64,000 bases of DNA, taken from contig JACPPI010000001.1 in NCBI GenBank assembly GCA_016190985.1, forward strand, positions 186,001-250,000. Direction: 5' to 3'. This document shows, one piece after another, positions 1 to 7,938 of the stretch. Position 1 is the first letter of the stretch. Every line of letters starts with the position of its first letter. Source of the stretch: Opitutia bacterium. GTDB lineage: Bacteria; Verrucomicrobiota; Verrucomicrobiia; Opitutales; Opitutaceae. The translations under genes were made by a program, and so were the position numbers. Below the pieces are notes generated by a model. The model searched no databases and was not told the DNA's origin. It saw only the letters and a program-made list of their open reading frames with translations.

Positions 1-452
1 CACAACAGGTAGGTGAAGCCACCCCCGTTGGAATGCCCGGTCGAATAGACGCGCCGGTCATCGATGACATGGCGCTGGCGCAGGTCGGCCAGCATCGCAT
101 CGAAGAACTTCAAATCCCGATCACCCTGCAGCCCCGCCTGCCCCTGCCAGCCGGCCTCGTTGCCCTCCTTGTCGGTGAGTTGTCCGGGGGTCGGGAGGCC
201 TTGCGGGTAGACCACGATGGCCTCCGGCCAGTGCTGATGGATGGGAAAGCTGCGCGAAGCCTGCGTCATCGAGCCACCGTGGCCGTGAAAGGCGAAAACA
301 AGCGGCGCCCCGGTGCCCGGCACTGTGGCGGGCACATGGACGAGGGCCTCACGGCTCACACCGCCGACCACCCAGGTCCGCCGTTCGAGTGGCGCGGCGT
401 CCATGCCGCCGAACAGGATCAGGGTCAGACCGAGAGCGAGGACATGGTGCAT
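1..452 (-). CDS. Secreted esterase/PHB-depolymerase-like (LpqC family), 3' part missing
   Basis: The 5' part of a minus-strand gene that runs off the left edge. The visible ~150 residues begin with a hydrophobic signal peptide (MHHVLALGLTLILFGG), then an HGHGG oxyanion-hole motif and a GHSNGGG nucleophile elbow whose serine would be catalytic. This matches alpha/beta hydrolases of the LpqC/poly(3-hydroxybutyrate) depolymerase or feruloyl-esterase type, which are usually exported and cleave ester polymers. The acid and histidine of the triad lie outside the window. Another in-frame ATG at 488 would add 12 residues; I chose 452 because it places the hydrophobic segment at the N-terminus. No Shine-Dalgarno is obvious. 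The substrate cannot be told from this fragment. Confidence 0.75.
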   Translation of the reverse strand, partial: MHHVLALGLTLILFGGMDAAPLERRTWVVGGVSREALVHVPATVPGTGAPLVFAFHGHGGSMTQASRSFPIHQHWPEAIVVYPQGLPTPGQLTDKEGNEAGWQGQAGLQGDRDLKFFDAMLADLRQRHVIDDRRVYSTGHSNGGGFTYLL

Positions 453-525
453 GGAGGAATGACGCGCCCGGTGGTCGCCGGTTTCCATACCGGCGACGGC
501 GTCGGTGTGGAAACCGCCGCCCACC

Positions 526-1716
526 TTATTTCCGCAGGCCGGCGCAGAAGCGCGCCAGCCGCTCCAGCCCCTTGCGCATCATCTCGTCGGAGGTGGCGTA
601 ACTGAGGCGCAGGTAGCCCTCGGCGCCAAAGGCGGAGCCGGGCACGGCCGCGACTTTTTCCCGCTCGAGCAGTTGCGCGCAGAAATCGACATCCTTGACT
701 CCGAAGCTGGAGATGTTGGGGAAAAGATAGAACGCGCCGCCGGCCAGCAGGCACGTGATGCCGGGAATCCTGTTCAGCTCGGCGTGCAGGTGCTTCCGGC
801 GGCGGTCGAAGGCGGCCTTCATCCCGGCGAGGGCCGCGACGGCCCTGCCCTTTTCCTGGAGCGCCGCGAGCGCGCCGTATTGCGCGAAGGTCGTGGCGTT
901 GGAGGACATCTGGCTCTGCAGCTCGGCGCAGGCCTTGGCGATCGGCGCGGGCGCGACGAGCGTGCCGAGGCGCCAGCCGGTCATCGAATAGGTCTTGGAA
1001 AACCCGGCGACGGTGATGGTCCGTTTCTCCACCTCGGCCCCGAGCATGGCGAAGTTGACCGGCTCGTTGCCGTCGTAGATCAGGTGCTCATACATCTCGT
1101 CGGCGAGCACGTAGAGATTGTGCCGCACGCAGACACCGGCGAGCGCCGCGAGCTCGGCGCGCGTGTAGACCGCCCCGGTGGGATTCGACGGCGAGTTGAG
1201 GATGACCAGCTTCGTTTTCGGCGTGATGGCGGCCCCGAGGAGCGCCGGCGTGAGCTTGAAGCCGGCGCGGTCGTCGCAAAGCACGAACTTCGGCGTGGCG
1301 CCGGAGAGCTTCACCATCTCGGGATAGCTGACCCAGTAAGGCGCGGGCACGATGACCTCGTCGCCCGGGTTGCAGGTGGCCAGGATGGCGAGGTAGCAGG
1401 AGTATTTGCCGCCCGGCGACACGACGACCTGGGACGAGGCGACCTTGTAGCCGTATTCCGCGGCGTAGCGGTCGGCGATGGCCTGGCGCAGCGGCTCGAT
1501 GCCGGGCGTGGGCGCATACTTGGTCTTGCCGCCCTGGAGCGCGGCGATGGCGGCGTCCTTGATGAACTGCGGCGTGTCGAAGTCCGGCTCGCCGGCCGCG
1601 AAGCTGCACACGTCCTCGCCCGCCGCGAGCATGGCCTTGGCCTTCGCGTCGATGGCAAGTGTCGGCGATGGCGAGACGTTGCGGGCCCAGACGGACAGGG
1701 GGTGCGGTGCGCTCAT
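526..1716 (-). CDS. Pyridoxal-phosphate aspartate/aromatic aminotransferase (class I)
   Basis: A full-length 396-residue class I aminotransferase of the AspC/AspB type that transfers amino groups between an amino acid (probably aspartate) and 2-oxoglutarate in the cytosol. Visible motifs are the [12 protein letters not shown] segment, the [11 protein letters not shown] segment that contacts the cofactor, and [14 protein letters not shown], whose lysine (near residue 235) should form the Schiff base with PLP. Length is normal for the family. It stands alone between a divergent-looking gap and the cut-off esterase. The 3' end abuts a short repeat-like stretch (TTATTTCCGCAGGCC). Substrate preference (aspartate, aromatic or prephenate) is not resolvable here. 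Confidence 0.9.
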   Translation of the reverse strand: MSAPHPLSVWARNVSPSPTLAIDAKAKAMLAAGEDVCSFAAGEPDFDTPQFIKDAAIAALQGGKTKYAPTPGIEPLRQAIADRYAAEYGYKVASSQVVVSPGGKYSCYLAILATCNPGDEVIVPAPYWVSYPEMVKLSGATPKFVLCDDRAGFKLTPALLGAAITPKTKLVILNSPSNPTGAVYTRAELAALAGVCVRHNLYVLADEMYEHLIYDGNEPVNFAMLGAEVEKRTITVAGFSKTYSMTGWRLGTLVAPAPIAKACAELQSQMSSNATTFAQYGALAALQEKGRAVAALAGMKAAFDRRRKHLHAELNRIPGITCLLAGGAFYLFPNISSFGVKDVDFCAQLLEREKVAAVPGSAFGAEGYLRLSYATSDEMMRKGLERLARFCAGLRK

Positions 1717-1785
1717 GCAAGGGCGAGATAAAGGCGCGCAGTTTCCGATGGCAAGCCAGCCCTCGGCCCGCGGCCTGTCATAGGC

Positions 1786-2601
1786 CTACAGTCCGCGGAT
1801 CTTTTGGCGGTCCACTGGCGGGGTCGCCAGCGCCAGCCGCTCCGGCGCGAAAGTCTCCGGGGGCAAAGCCAGGTCGAGCGCCGCGGCCTTGAAGGTGAGC
1901 CGGGTCTTGTCGCGGGTGACGAGGTTGCGCAGGTCCACCGATTTCACGAGCCATTGCTCGCCGGTCTTCTTCAGGTCCAGCAGCGTCACGCTTTTGGCGG
2001 GCCGGCCGTCGCGCCCGAGCTGCTCGACCTGCACCACGGCTTGAAACTGCGTGTCGATGGACACCCGCACGCCGCTCATCTCCGGCCGGGCCGCCGCGAA
2101 GTCCGCCGGCGGATACAGCAGGAACCGGTGCGCGGGGCGGCTCCGGACCTTGGCGAGGCCTTCGTAGACGAAGTCGGCCCAGTGCAAAAACGGCATCTGC
2201 AGGTCAAAGAGCGTGAAGTCGGTGCCCGCGATCGGCTGCATGGTCTCGGCCGTCGAGGCCGGGCGCACCGCGCCCTCCGCGACGGTCCAGGCCGCCGGGG
2301 CGGCCCCGGATTGGATCAGCCAGCGCCCGGCGCCGAGGCTCAGCCGCGTCAGCGGGCCACCGGGTCCGCGGGTGCCGAGCATCTCGCCGGCAATCGCGCG
2401 CCCGGCTCCCTTGCGGGGCAGCACCTGCAAGTCGAAGGCGAGCCAGTGGTCGCCGACGATGCCGGCCTGCCGGAAATCGCCGAGGATGCGCGCGCCCTCG
2501 GCCTGGTCGGGTTTGCGGCCGTCGGCATACACCGGAGCCGGCCGGGCTCCGGCCTCAGCCGCGCACAGCGCCGGCGCGAGCGCCAGCACCAGCGCAAACA
2601 A
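1786..2601 (-). CDS. LolA-like outer-membrane lipoprotein-sorting protein
   Basis: Encodes about 271 residues starting with a signal peptide (FALVLALAPALCAAEA). The rest is a soluble beta-rich periplasmic protein with FLLYPPADF, GVRVSIDTQF and SVTLLDLKKTGEQW segments like the TP_0789/LolA-like fold that binds lipid or lipoprotein acyl chains. I chose the TTG at 2601 because the reading frame further upstream overlaps secG; a GTG nine codons later (CTG GTG CTG region) is an alternative. It follows secG by 31 bp on the same strand, so the two are probably cotranscribed and both act in envelope export. Family assignment is from pattern, not a search. Confidence 0.6.
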   Translation of the reverse strand: MFALVLALAPALCAAEAGARPAPVYADGRKPDQAEGARILGDFRQAGIVGDHWLAFDLQVLPRKGAGRAIAGEMLGTRGPGGPLTRLSLGAGRWLIQSGAAPAAWTVAEGAVRPASTAETMQPIAGTDFTLFDLQMPFLHWADFVYEGLAKVRSRPAHRFLLYPPADFAAARPEMSGVRVSIDTQFQAVVQVEQLGRDGRPAKSVTLLDLKKTGEQWLVKSVDLRNLVTRDKTRLTFKAAALDLALPPETFAPERLALATPPVDRQKIRGL

Positions 2602-2632
2602 GAAAGCCCGGCGGCCGGCCGGGCTCGAGCGG

Positions 2633-2983
2633 TCAGGGCTTCTTGGGCTCAACCGGCGCGGGGGTTGCGGGTTTTGCGGCGGGCGCTGTGGCCGGCGCCA
2701 CCACCGTCGGCAGCTTGCTGTCCGCCGCATCGCGGTGCTTGGACTGGTAGATATGGGCGAGGTAGAGCGTGAAGCCGACCACGAAGAACACGATGGCGGC
2801 CTTGATGGTCGCGCCGCTGAGGACGTTGCCCGTCTCGGCGCCGAAGGTGGACTCCATGCTGCCGCCGCCCATGGCCGAGCCCATGCCGCCGTCGGTCTTG
2901 GCCCGCTGCATGAGGACCACCAGCACCAGGAACAGCGAAGTGATGACAAGGATGAAAGTCAGGATACCGATAACAAGGCTCAT
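2633..2983 (-). CDS. secG: Protein-export membrane protein SecG
   Basis: A 116-residue protein with two hydrophobic segments (about residues 5-27 and 58-80) joined by a QRAKTDGGMGSAMGGG loop, the hallmark arrangement of SecG, the accessory subunit of the SecYEG translocon in the inner membrane. The glycine/serine-rich loop and the C-terminal proline/alanine-rich tail (PATAPAAKPATPAPVEPKKP) fit the family. It is followed by the LolA-like gene and preceded by a 186-bp gap containing a 23-nt palindrome. SecG itself is usually dispensable but speeds translocation. Confidence 0.9.
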   Translation of the reverse strand: MSLVIGILTFILVITSLFLVLVVLMQRAKTDGGMGSAMGGGSMESTFGAETGNVLSGATIKAAIVFFVVGFTLYLAHIYQSKHRDAADSKLPTVVAPATAPAAKPATPAPVEPKKP

Positions 2984-3083
2984 AAAGGGTGCAGAAGAAG
3001 CGTAACGGAGGCGGCTTTGTCAACCAAAGTTCTGGCGCGGCAAGGTGTGCGCTCCCGGCCGCGGATCGGCATTCGCCAGATAA

Positions 3084-3106
3084 TTTGTCAATTATTGCGT
3101 TACAAA
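3084..3106. repeat. 23-nt imperfect palindrome, copy A (intergenic)
   Basis: Begins TTTGTCAATTATT and ends GCGTTACAAA. It lies about 100 bp upstream of the secG start and 64 bp downstream of the parB stop. It is one of six 23-nt copies in the window sharing TTTGT and ACAAA/G ends and a TAWTA-like AT-rich centre. It stands out from the G+C-rich surroundings. It may be a mobile miniature element or a binding site. Confidence 0.75.
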
Positions 3107-3169
3107 TCAGCGGGGCGCCAGCCGCTCCGACCGACGGGGTCCGCGACCCCCCGCGGTCGCAAGCTTGAA

Positions 3170-4132
3170 TCACAACGGCAGGCCCATCTTCCCCAGCACC
3201 CGGGAGAGGTCGTCGTTGCCCTGATATTCGATGATGATGCGTCCGCGCCTCGGCGCATGCTTGAGGGTGCTCCGCGCCCCGAGGTGCGTGGTCAGGCGTT
3301 TCTCGATGTCCGCCAGCGCCGTGGCGGTCGCGCCGGGCATGCGGCGCCTCTTGCCGGGGCCGCCGGTCTTGTGCCGCAGCAATTCCTCGAGGCCGCGCAC
3401 GCTGAGACCCTGCTCCAGGGCCCGGCGGGCGAGCAGCAGGCGTTCGGCGGAGTTCTCCACGCCGAGCAGCACCTTCGCGTGGCCGACGCTGAGCAGACCC
3501 TTGCCCACATACCCCTGCAGCTCGGGCTCGAGCCCGAGCAGGCGCAGCGAGTTGGCCACGGTCGCGCGGCCCTTGCCGACGCGTTGCGCCGCGGCATCCT
3601 GGGTGAGGTCGAAATCGCGGATGAGGCTGGCGTAGCCGTGCGCCTCCTCGAGCGGGTTGAGGTCGGCGCGCTGCAGGTTCTCGATCAGCGCCAGCGTGGC
3701 GGATGAGGCGTCGCTCGAGGCCATGATGCGGGCCGGGATGGCCTTGATCTTGAGCTGCTGGTAGGCGCGCCAGCGGCGTTCGCCGGCGATGAGCTGGAAA
3801 CGGTCGCCGGTGGCGCGCACGACGATGGGCTGCAGCAAGCCTTCGGCGCGGATGCTTTCCACCAACTCGGCCAGGGCTTCGTCGGAAAAATCCTTGCGTG
3901 GCTGATAGGGATTGGGCTCGACGAGGTGCACGGCGACCTCGCGGTAGTCGGGCAGGCCCGCGCCGGTTTGTGCGCCTGCGCCCTGCGGGCTTCCGCCTTC
4001 GCCTGGCTTCGGCGAGACAGGACGGCGCGGTTCGTCCGGTGGCGGCGCCACCGGCGAAGGCGGCTTCGCGGTCGTGCCGCTGTTGATGAGGGCGCCGAGT
4101 CCGCGGCCGAGTCGAGATTTCGGGGTGGCCAT
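3170..4132 (-). CDS. parB: Chromosome-partitioning protein ParB
   Basis: A 320-residue ParB/Spo0J protein. It starts with KSRLGRGLGALI, the ParA-contacting box typical of chromosomal ParB, followed by a proline-rich linker. The ParB-N domain has YQPRKDF and GERRWRAYQQL (CTP-binding GERR box). A helix-turn-helix follows (DLTQDAAAQRVGKGRATVANSLRLL), then the dimerisation tail. It loads at parS sites and organises the origin region. No parA is adjacent, and I saw no TGTTTCACGTGAAACA-type parS in the window. The start lies 2 bp past the stop of the upstream LysM gene, so translation is likely coupled. Confidence 0.95.
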   Translation of the reverse strand: MATPKSRLGRGLGALINSGTTAKPPSPVAPPPDEPRRPVSPKPGEGGSPQGAGAQTGAGLPDYREVAVHLVEPNPYQPRKDFSDEALAELVESIRAEGLLQPIVVRATGDRFQLIAGERRWRAYQQLKIKAIPARIMASSDASSATLALIENLQRADLNPLEEAHGYASLIRDFDLTQDAAAQRVGKGRATVANSLRLLGLEPELQGYVGKGLLSVGHAKVLLGVENSAERLLLARRALEQGLSVRGLEELLRHKTGGPGKRRRMPGATATALADIEKRLTTHLGARSTLKHAPRRGRIIIEYQGNDDLSRVLGKMGLPL

Positions 4133-4134
4133 GG

Positions 4135-4707
4135 TTATTTGCCTTGGGGGATGAACAGGGTCTGGCCGACGCGGATCTTCGTGTCGTCGGCGATCTTGTT
4201 GGCGTTGCGGATGTCCGCCAGTTTGGCGCCGGTTTTTTTCGCGATGCCGGACAGGGTGTCGCCGCTCACCACGGTGTAGTTGATGCCCTCCTTGGGGAAA
4301 TCGTCGCTGAAACTCGTCTGCACCACCGGCCGCGTGGCCTGGTTTTTGGCGAGCGCGTCGAGCGCGGCGTTCGTCTGCTTGCCGAGGCGCTCGATCTGCC
4401 CGGCGACCTGTTGCAGGACCTCGCGCTTCTGGTCGGCGAGCGCGGCCTGCATCGTCCGGTTGATGTCGGCGACGGCGCGGTTGAGCTGTTCGATGGTGGC
4501 GTAGCTCTGCCCGGCCTTGGCCTGCAGCGCGTTGTTGTCGCGCGACAGTTGCTCGACGGCCATCGTCAACTCGCCCACCCGCTGGTTCAGCAGCGCCACA
4601 TCCTGCCGCAGGTTGGCCATCTCGAACCGGGTGTTGTCCGTCTGGCCGCCGGCCAGGGCAGCCAGGCCGGTGAGCAGCACACCATATCGCAGCAATTGAT
4701 TGGGCAT
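4135..4707 (-). CDS. LysM-domain envelope protein with coiled coil
   Basis: Encodes 190 residues: a short N-terminal hydrophobic segment (YGVLLTGLAALAGG), a long heptad-like stretch (NLRQDVALLNQRVGELTMAVEQL and on, about residues 30-110), and one C-terminal LysM domain (YTVVSGDTLSGIAKKTGAKL ... VGQTLFIPQ) that binds peptidoglycan glycan strands. The arrangement suggests an exported protein that tethers a coiled coil to the wall. I placed the start at the ATG giving MPNQLLRYG; longer frames run into fmt's 3' region. It lies between fmt and parB on the same strand, 2 bp from parB. Confidence 0.8.
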   Translation of the reverse strand: MPNQLLRYGVLLTGLAALAGGQTDNTRFEMANLRQDVALLNQRVGELTMAVEQLSRDNNALQAKAGQSYATIEQLNRAVADINRTMQAALADQKREVLQQVAGQIERLGKQTNAALDALAKNQATRPVVQTSFSDDFPKEGINYTVVSGDTLSGIAKKTGAKLADIRNANKIADDTKIRVGQTLFIPQGK

Positions 4708-4744
4708 GGCGTGAGGCTGGGAAATTCGCGGAACAAAAACAAGC

Positions 4745-5743
4745 CTAGCCCTTGGGACGCGGGAACGGCTTGTCGGCCACGAGCGCCGGCATCGGATGCG
4801 AGGGCAACCGGGTGCCCGCCGCCACCGGCCGGCCGCGGAGAAATTCCGCCGCCGGCAGCATCCTGCCGCCCGGCCGCTGGAGCTTCCGCAGCCGGAGCGT
4901 CCCCTGCCCCGTGCCGACCAAGAGACCCTCGGCATCGCTGCCGGCGACCTCCCCGGGGCCGGGTAATTTGTCAATTAATACGTTACAAGCCTCCGCGAGG
5001 CCGAGCTTCACGGCCTGGCCGTTGATTTTCACCGCGCAGCCGGGCCAGGGCATCAGGCCGTTGATGCGGGCGGCGAGCAGAGCGGCCGGTCGCGCGAAAT
5101 CAAGCACACCGTCGGTTTTCTCCAGTTTGCGGCAATACGTCGCGTGGCTGGCGCTCTGGTCGGTGAAGGCCTGCTTGCCGGCGGCAATCGCCGGCAGGCA
5201 CCGCGCCAGCAGCGGCACGCAGGCGGCGGCGAGTTTCGCTCCGACCTCGACGGCCGTGTCGAGCGGAGCGATGCTCACACGCTCCACGCTTGCAACCGGG
5301 CCGGCATCGAGTTGCCGCACCATCCGCATGAGGGTCACGCCGGTCCCGGTGTCGCCGCAGGCGATGGCGGTTTGGATCGGCGACGCGCCGCGATACTTCG
5401 GCAGCACGGAGGTGTGCAGGTTTAGCGTGCCGAGGCGCGGCGTGGCGATCGTATCCGGTTTGAGGATATGCCCGTAAGCCATGACGAGCACTAAGTCGGG
5501 CTCCAACGCGAGCAGCTGAAGCTGCGCGTCCCCATCGAACCTCTCCGGCTGATGCAAGGGAATCCCGCGCTCTTTCACCCAAAGCTTGATTTCGTTGGAT
5601 TGGACCTTGTGCCCGCGCCCGGTGGCCCGGTCCGGCCGGGTGAAGACCGCGACCAACTCCGCGATCTGCCTCCCCTCGCCCGCCAGCCAGTTCAGCGCGG
5701 GCAGCGCGATGGCATCCGAGCCCATGAAGACGATCCTAAGCAT
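4745..5743 (-). CDS. fmt: Methionyl-tRNA formyltransferase
   Basis: A 332-residue Fmt that formylates the initiator Met-tRNA using 10-formyltetrahydrofolate. Visible are the N-terminal MGSDAIALPALNWL, the hydrolase-fold motif VMAYGHILKPD, and the signature LNLHTSVLPKYRGASPIQTAI with catalytic Asn/His. The C-terminal OB-like domain follows (VKINGQAVKLG ... LRLRKLQRPGGRMLPAAEFLRG). The start at 5743 is decided by a strong AGGAGGG ribosome site; a longer frame would run into a repeat. Around Cys253 the coding sequence contains a 23-nt palindrome copy encoding CNVLIDK in the OB-like region, with codons (GTA, TTA) unusual for this genome. Confidence 0.95.
   Translation of the reverse strand: MLRIVFMGSDAIALPALNWLAGEGRQIAELVAVFTRPDRATGRGHKVQSNEIKLWVKERGIPLHQPERFDGDAQLQLLALEPDLVLVMAYGHILKPDTIATPRLGTLNLHTSVLPKYRGASPIQTAIACGDTGTGVTLMRMVRQLDAGPVASVERVSIAPLDTAVEVGAKLAAACVPLLARCLPAIAAGKQAFTDQSASHATYCRKLEKTDGVLDFARPAALLAARINGLMPWPGCAVKINGQAVKLGLAEACNVLIDKLPGPGEVAGSDAEGLLVGTGQGTLRLRKLQRPGGRMLPAAEFLRGRPVAAGTRLPSHPMPALVADKPFPRPKG
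4967..4989. repeat. 23-nt imperfect palindrome, copy B (inside fmt)
   Basis: Begins TTTGTCAATTAATA and ends CGTTACAAG. It is within the C-terminal domain of fmt, read on the minus strand as C-N-V-L-I-D-K without disturbing the frame. Its left half is nearly identical to copy A (shared TTTGTCAATTAWT, then a one-step shift to CGTTACAA). Confidence 0.75.
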
Positions 5744-5759
5744 GCTCCCTCCTGCCTGC

Positions 5760-5840
5760 CATCCTGAGCGAAGCGAAGGATCCAACGGCACGGCCGCCAG
5801 CGCACATCAAACGGGATTCTTCGCTTTGCGCAGAATGACA
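5760..5840. repeat. Inverted repeat of the GAGCGAAGCGAAGGATCC family
   Basis: Left arm ATCCTGAGCGAAGCGAAGGA and right arm ATTCTTCGCTTTGCGCAGAAT, about 30 bp apart, sitting 16 bp upstream of the fmt start and 18 bp from the der stop. A second copy is at 63854-63937. Repeats of this kind are widely scattered in bacterial genomes; function unknown. Confidence 0.85.
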
Positions 5841-5858
5841 GATGGCGGGGATCATGGG

Positions 5859-7337
5859 TCAATCGTCGGGCAACGAGGCATCGATGTCCTCGCCCGACTC
5901 GGCCGCGAGCAGGTTGCGGCGCGTGCCCTTGGTCGCGAGGCGGTCGGCGACCGTCTGCTTTTTCTTGCCGACGAGGTCGAAGTGGATCGGGCAGCCGTCG
6001 AGGCCGAACTCCTTGACGAGTCCGGCCTCGAGGAAGCGGCGGTAGGATTCCGTGAGGCTGCGTTCCTGGTTGCAGAAAATCTTGATGCGAAACGGCCGGG
6101 TGCCGGTCTGCGTGGCGTAGTAGATGCGGAAGCGCACGCCGAAGGTCGAGGGCGGCGGCGTGCGGTCCGCCATCTTGATGATGTGGGCGTTGAGCTTGGC
6201 GGTCGGGATCCTGGTGTCGAGCCGGCGGTCGAGCGCGCGGGCGGACTTGAGCATGCGCGTGATCTCATGGCCGGTGAGGGCCGAGACAAACATCACCGGC
6301 GCGCCGGGAGTGAAGAAGAGTTTCTCGAACAGCGTCTTCTCGTAGTCCTCCCGGTATTCGCGCTCGGTGTCGAATTTTTCCACCAGGCGCTTATGGAACT
6401 GGTCGTGCACGAGGTCCCACTTGTTGACGACAATGACGATGGGCTTGGCCGCCTTGATGATCTCACCGGCGATGGACTGGTCCTGCTGGGTGACGCCGTC
6501 CATGGCGTCGAGCACCATGAAGACCACGTCGGCGTTGTGGATGGCCTCGAGCGAGCGCAGACGGGAGAAATATTCGACGGAGGACGAGAGCTTGGTCGCC
6601 GCGCGGATGCCGGCCGTGTCGATCAGGCGGAACGGCCACAGCTTGCCCTCGCGGCTGGTGTAGGTGAAGTCCAGCTCCACGGCGTCGCGGGTCGTGCCGG
6701 GCTGGTCGCTGACGATCAGGCGGTCGCTGTTGAGCAGGCGGTTGCTGAGGGAGGATTTGCCGACATTCGGCCGGCCCACGAAGCAGATGCTCAGGCGCTC
6801 CTTGTCGAGTGCGGTCTCCTCGGCCACCGGCCCGAGCCTGGCGAGGATGGCGTCGCGCAGCTCCGCCTCGCCGTTGCCGTGCTCGGCGGAGATGTAGAAC
6901 GGCTTGCCGAAGCCGAGGCGGAAAAACTCGGAGACCTCCGCGATCTTCTCCTCGCCGCTGTCGGCCTTGTTGGCGACAAGCAGCACCATCTTCTTGCTGC
7001 GCCGCAGGAGCTGGGCGATGCGCTCGTCGAGCGCGGTCACGCCCTCGCGGGCGTCGATGATGAAGAGGATGACGCTGGCCGCCTCGATGGCGAAGCCCAC
7101 CTGCAGCTCCGAGGCCTTGGTGATGCGCGCCGGGGTGTCGCTGCCGGTCAGCCCGAGGCCGCCGGTGTCGAGGAGGGTGAAGCCGCCGTCCTTGACCTCG
7201 GCGTTGACCACGTCGCGGGTGACGCCGGGCATGTCGTGGACGATGGACACGCGCTTGCGCACCAGCCGGTTGAACAAGCGGCTTTTGCCCACATTGGGGC
7301 GGCCCACGATGGCGACGGTGCGCGGAACGGAAGTCAT
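5859..7337 (-). CDS. der: Ribosome-assembly GTPase Der (EngA)
   Basis: A 492-residue tandem GTPase needed for 50S subunit maturation. G-domain 1 starts at VAIVGRPNVGKSRLFNRL with DTGGLG and NKAD; G-domain 2 begins near residue 180 with CFVGRPNVGKSSLSNRL, DTAGIR and NKWD. A C-terminal KH-like domain follows (SALTGHEITRML, then GVRFRIYYATQTGTRPFRIKIF). The acidic/basic tail (KKKQTVADRLATKG...) is normal. It is upstream of fmt on the same strand, separated by a repeat. The start MTSVPRTVAIVG is supported by domain alignment. Confidence 0.96.
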   Translation of the reverse strand: MTSVPRTVAIVGRPNVGKSRLFNRLVRKRVSIVHDMPGVTRDVVNAEVKDGGFTLLDTGGLGLTGSDTPARITKASELQVGFAIEAASVILFIIDAREGVTALDERIAQLLRRSKKMVLLVANKADSGEEKIAEVSEFFRLGFGKPFYISAEHGNGEAELRDAILARLGPVAEETALDKERLSICFVGRPNVGKSSLSNRLLNSDRLIVSDQPGTTRDAVELDFTYTSREGKLWPFRLIDTAGIRAATKLSSSVEYFSRLRSLEAIHNADVVFMVLDAMDGVTQQDQSIAGEIIKAAKPIVIVVNKWDLVHDQFHKRLVEKFDTEREYREDYEKTLFEKLFFTPGAPVMFVSALTGHEITRMLKSARALDRRLDTRIPTAKLNAHIIKMADRTPPPSTFGVRFRIYYATQTGTRPFRIKIFCNQERSLTESYRRFLEAGLVKEFGLDGCPIHFDLVGKKKQTVADRLATKGTRRNLLAAESGEDIDASLPDD

Positions 7338-7451
7338 TCAGGGCAGACCTTCGAGGCGGAGGAGCCGGCTGGCAAGCGATACTTGCGGGCCGGGCCATTC
7401 CGCGCTCAAGCAGAGCGGATTGCAGCCGATTTTCAGTGGGTTCGAGCATGT

Positions 7452-7892
7452 ATGAACATTCTTTTTGCCGACGATGACCTGCGCATCCGCGAATACGTTG
7501 CCTGCCTGCTTGCCAACTGGCCTGACCACCAGCTCACGTTGGCGGCCAGCGGGCAGGAAGCCTGGGCCATGCTCGATGACCCCCGGCGCTGGTTCGACCT
7601 CGCCATCCTCGACCTCAACATGCCAAGCGGAACCGGCTTTGAGGTGATCAAACGCATCAAGGAATCCGCGCTGCACGCCCGGATGGACATCATCATCTGC
7701 ACCGCGCGGGCCGACCGGAATACGGTGGATGAGGCGATCGGGCACGGGACGCTGCACTATGTGGTGAAGCCGTGGATCGGCGACACCCTGAAGCAAAAGA
7801 TCGCCCAGATCGCCCAGGCGCGCGAGGCCCGGGAACGCCTTTCCCCCTTGCAGGATCCCCTTCTGTCTTTGAGCCGACGCCCCGATCGCTGA
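7452..7892 (+). CDS. Single-domain response regulator (CheY-like receiver)
   Basis: Encodes 146 residues: a receiver domain with the acidic pocket ADDDLR near residue 8, the phosphoacceptor aspartate in [13 protein letters not shown] (about residue 56), the threonine in IICTAR and the lysine in YVVKPW. A short tail of about 25 residues has no output domain. It should be phosphorylated by an unlinked histidine kinase and signal by protein contact. It is divergent from der and upstream of ffh on the same strand. A longer upstream frame exists, but the receiver begins exactly at MNILFADDD. Confidence 0.9.
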   Translation: MNILFADDDLRIREYVACLLANWPDHQLTLAASGQEAWAMLDDPRRWFDLAILDLNMPSGTGFEVIKRIKESALHARMDIIICTARADRNTVDEAIGHGTLHYVVKPWIGDTLKQKIAQIAQAREARERLSPLQDPLLSLSRRPDR

Positions 7893-7938
7893 GATTTGTG
7901 TTTATTCGCGGGGATTTGTCGTTTCAGTTCGCGGCTCC

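Noticed and set aside
5743-5791. Longer start for fmt adding about 16 residues
   Set aside because: The extra codons come from a scattered repeat, and a strong AGGAGGG lies just before ATG 5743.
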